Source: Calditrichota bacterium
GTDB taxonomy: Bacteria; Calditrichota; Calditrichia; RBG-13-44-9
NCBI GenBank assembly: GCA_024276455.1
Contig: JAJRXE010000385.1
Location: forward strand, 1-6,624
Direction: 5' to 3'
DNA length: 6,624 nt
Each line of letters begins with the position of its first letter. Position 1 is the stretch's first letter. Below are positions 5,468 through 6,624 of the stretch, piece after piece. The notes beneath the pieces were generated by a model. It had not been told where the DNA came from and did no database searches. It was given only the letters and a program-made list of their open reading frames with translations. Both the position numbers and the translations under genes were made by a program.

Positions 5468-6313
5468 ATGAAGGGATCTAAAGAGAAACAAATCACCAAG
5501 AAAAGCAAAAGCAGTTTTTATCTGGCTTTTTCGATTCTGCCAAAAGAGAAGCGCGAGGCCATATATACGCTTTATTCGTTTTGCCGGCAAACAGACGATA
5601 TTGCCGATAATAGCAGTCCGTTAAAAAATAAACAGCTTCAACTCGATACCTGGGAGCGCGATTTACAGCGCCAGTTTTCCGGGGAAGCGCAGACTCGCTT
5701 CCAAAAACTCTGGTCCACCGCTCAAAAGTTTCGCATTCCCTACGAGTATTTCCTGGAGCTGGTTAAAGGCGTCCGAATGGATTTGCTGAATTCCCGCTTT
5801 CAAAATTTTGAGGAGTTAAAAACCTATTGTTACCGGGTTGCCTCCATTGTGGGGTTAATGTCCATCCAGATTTTCGGCTATCGCGACGAACGGGTCCAGG
5901 ATTACGCGGTCAATCTGGGAATTGCCTTGCAGCTAACCAATATCATTCGAGATGTGGGTGTGGACGCTGAGATGGGTAGGGTGTATCTCCCTCAGGAAGA
6001 TATGGAGCGATTTGGTGTGAGCGAACGCGATATCCTGGAAAAACGCAATACCCTTTCCTTCAAGCAGTTGATGCATTACGAATACGAACGGGCTAAATTC
6101 TTTTACCGGCGCGCCAGCGAACTGCTTCCCCGAAGCGAACGGCGCAATATGATTCCTTCTCAGATTATGAAGAATATTTATTTCTACTTGCTAAATTCCA
6201 TTGCGAAAAATCAGTTTAATGTTCTGCAACAAAAAATAGAGATCCCTTCATTTGTTAAATTCTCGATAGCCGTCAATACCCTGGTGAAAGAAACGCTATT
6301 GAGTATTGCGTAG
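5468..6313 (+). CDS. hpnD: Presqualene diphosphate synthase HpnD
   Basis: From the ATG at 5468 the protein has 281 residues, typical for the family. HpnD joins two farnesyl diphosphates head-to-head to form presqualene diphosphate, the substrate of HpnC. The motifs are in order: SFY.AF.ILP at the N-terminus, DDIAD (43-47) in YSFCRQTDDIAD, GVRMDL (101-106), YCYRVASIVGLMS (120-132), DVGVD (162-166) after ALQLTNIIR, and GRVYLP (170-175). The VGLMS form and the adjacent hpnC favour HpnD over phytoene synthase CrtB, which is the main alternative. The gene starts 20 bases after hpnC and ends with tandem TAG stops. The third pathway gene, hpnE, is not present in the bases that follow. Confidence 0.9.
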   Translation: MKGSKEKQITKKSKSSFYLAFSILPKEKREAIYTLYSFCRQTDDIADNSSPLKNKQLQLDTWERDLQRQFSGEAQTRFQKLWSTAQKFRIPYEYFLELVKGVRMDLLNSRFQNFEELKTYCYRVASIVGLMSIQIFGYRDERVQDYAVNLGIALQLTNIIRDVGVDAEMGRVYLPQEDMERFGVSERDILEKRNTLSFKQLMHYEYERAKFFYRRASELLPRSERRNMIPSQIMKNIYFYLLNSIAKNQFNVLQQKIEIPSFVKFSIAVNTLVKETLLSIA

Positions 6314-6565
6314 TAGGGAAACATTCGTATTAACCAGTGGTGAAAACGGTTTTTTAATTGGAATAAAGATTATTTTGGAAGCGAATCTTTTGTGAAACAA
6401 GTCATTTCTCTTTAAAAAATAATTAAAAATTTTTGAATAATCGGCCCGTTTAAAAGGCAATGCGCCTCGAAATGTAAATAAAACAATTTTTTAGAAATAT
6501 TTATTTCAAAAAATGAATTTTTAAATAAATCAAAATAAAGAAGTTAGAAATTCTTATTTTGGTTG
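6314..6565. other. AT-rich non-coding region after hpnD
   Basis: About 250 bases with frequent stop codons in the + frames and no recognisable gene. It is conspicuously rich in A and T runs (for example 6414-6419, 6425-6434, 6487-6492, 6508-6513 and 6518-6522), some about one helical turn apart. I see no convincing terminator for hpnD: the T-run at 6350-6355 is preceded only by a weak AACC/GGTT pairing. The region may hold the promoter of the next gene, but I could not pick a -35/-10 pair with confidence. Confidence 0.6.
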
Positions 6566-6624
6566 ATGATGCCAGAGGGCAAGTCGCGGGTGTTGGATGA
6601 GGAAATAAAATTTAATTTGAACAA
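6566..6624 (+). CDS. Possible start of a further gene, truncated by window end
   Basis: An ATG-ATG pair opens a frame that stays open to the last base, encoding MMPEGKSRVLDEEIKFNLN. Its base composition is less AT-biased than the preceding 250 bases, which fits a switch from intergenic to coding DNA. However, it is only 19 codons long, has no Shine-Dalgarno site and resembles no family I recognise. A frame this short could be open by chance. Confidence 0.3.
   Translation, partial: MMPEGKSRVLDEEIKFNLN

Noticed and set aside
5468..6313. Phytoene synthase (carotenoid pathway) for the last gene
   Set aside because: The VGLMS segment and the adjacent hpnC favour HpnD, and no carotenoid desaturase gene is present; the alternative is noted in the feature.
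6331..6357. Intrinsic terminator after hpnD
   Set aside because: The T-run at 6350-6355 is preceded only by a 4-bp AACC/GGTT pairing with a 12-base loop; too weak to call.
6495..6530. Inverted repeats such as GAAATA/TATTTC and ATTTATTT/AAATAAAT
   Set aside because: They consist almost entirely of A and T in a strongly AT-rich region and are expected by chance.

Overview
The window (6,624 bases) looks like chromosomal sequence from a bacterium of the FCB supergroup. The main pointer is the first gene, whose C-terminus carries a PNPFNPST-type sorting/FlgD-like domain, common in Calditrichota, Ignavibacteria, KSB1 and related lineages. Base composition is moderate, with AT-rich intergenic stretches. 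A Calditrichota-like source is my best guess from protein style only; nothing here is a phylogenetic marker. All supported genes are on the + strand.

Layout. (1) Bases 1-1050 are the 3' end of a secreted, multidomain protein built from an approximately 195-codon repeat containing OB-fold-like beta domains, followed by a sorting tail. A strong intrinsic terminator (1078-1118) closes it. (2) Bases 1245-2472 hold a two-gene unit: cutA, and a gene of the eIF-2B/MtnA/ribose-1,5-bisphosphate isomerase superfamily that overlaps it by 14 bases. A sigma70-like promoter lies just before cutA and an intrinsic terminator follows at 2496-2519. (3) Bases 2633-6313 hold four codirectional genes: a protein that looks like an amidohydrolase (SsnA-like) stripped of its metal ligands, cdsA (CDP-diacylglycerol synthase), hpnC and hpnD. 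(4) Bases 6314-6565 are AT-rich and apparently non-coding. A short frame open to the window edge (6566-6624) might begin another gene.

How the genes work together. CdsA makes CDP-diacylglycerol for phospholipids. HpnD and HpnC together turn farnesyl diphosphate into hydroxysqualene through presqualene diphosphate. Region 3 is therefore a membrane-lipid/triterpenoid block. HpnE, the flavoprotein that reduces hydroxysqualene to squalene, is not encoded here. A candidate internal promoter with an extended -10 lies before hpnC, so hpnCD may also be transcribed separately from cdsA.

I see no mobile element, CRISPR array, tRNA or rRNA, and no clear evidence of a wholly new system. The items most worth checking are the apparent amidohydrolase pseudoenzyme next to cdsA, the eIF-2B-like protein lacking the isomerase cysteine, and the diverged internal repeat of the secreted protein.
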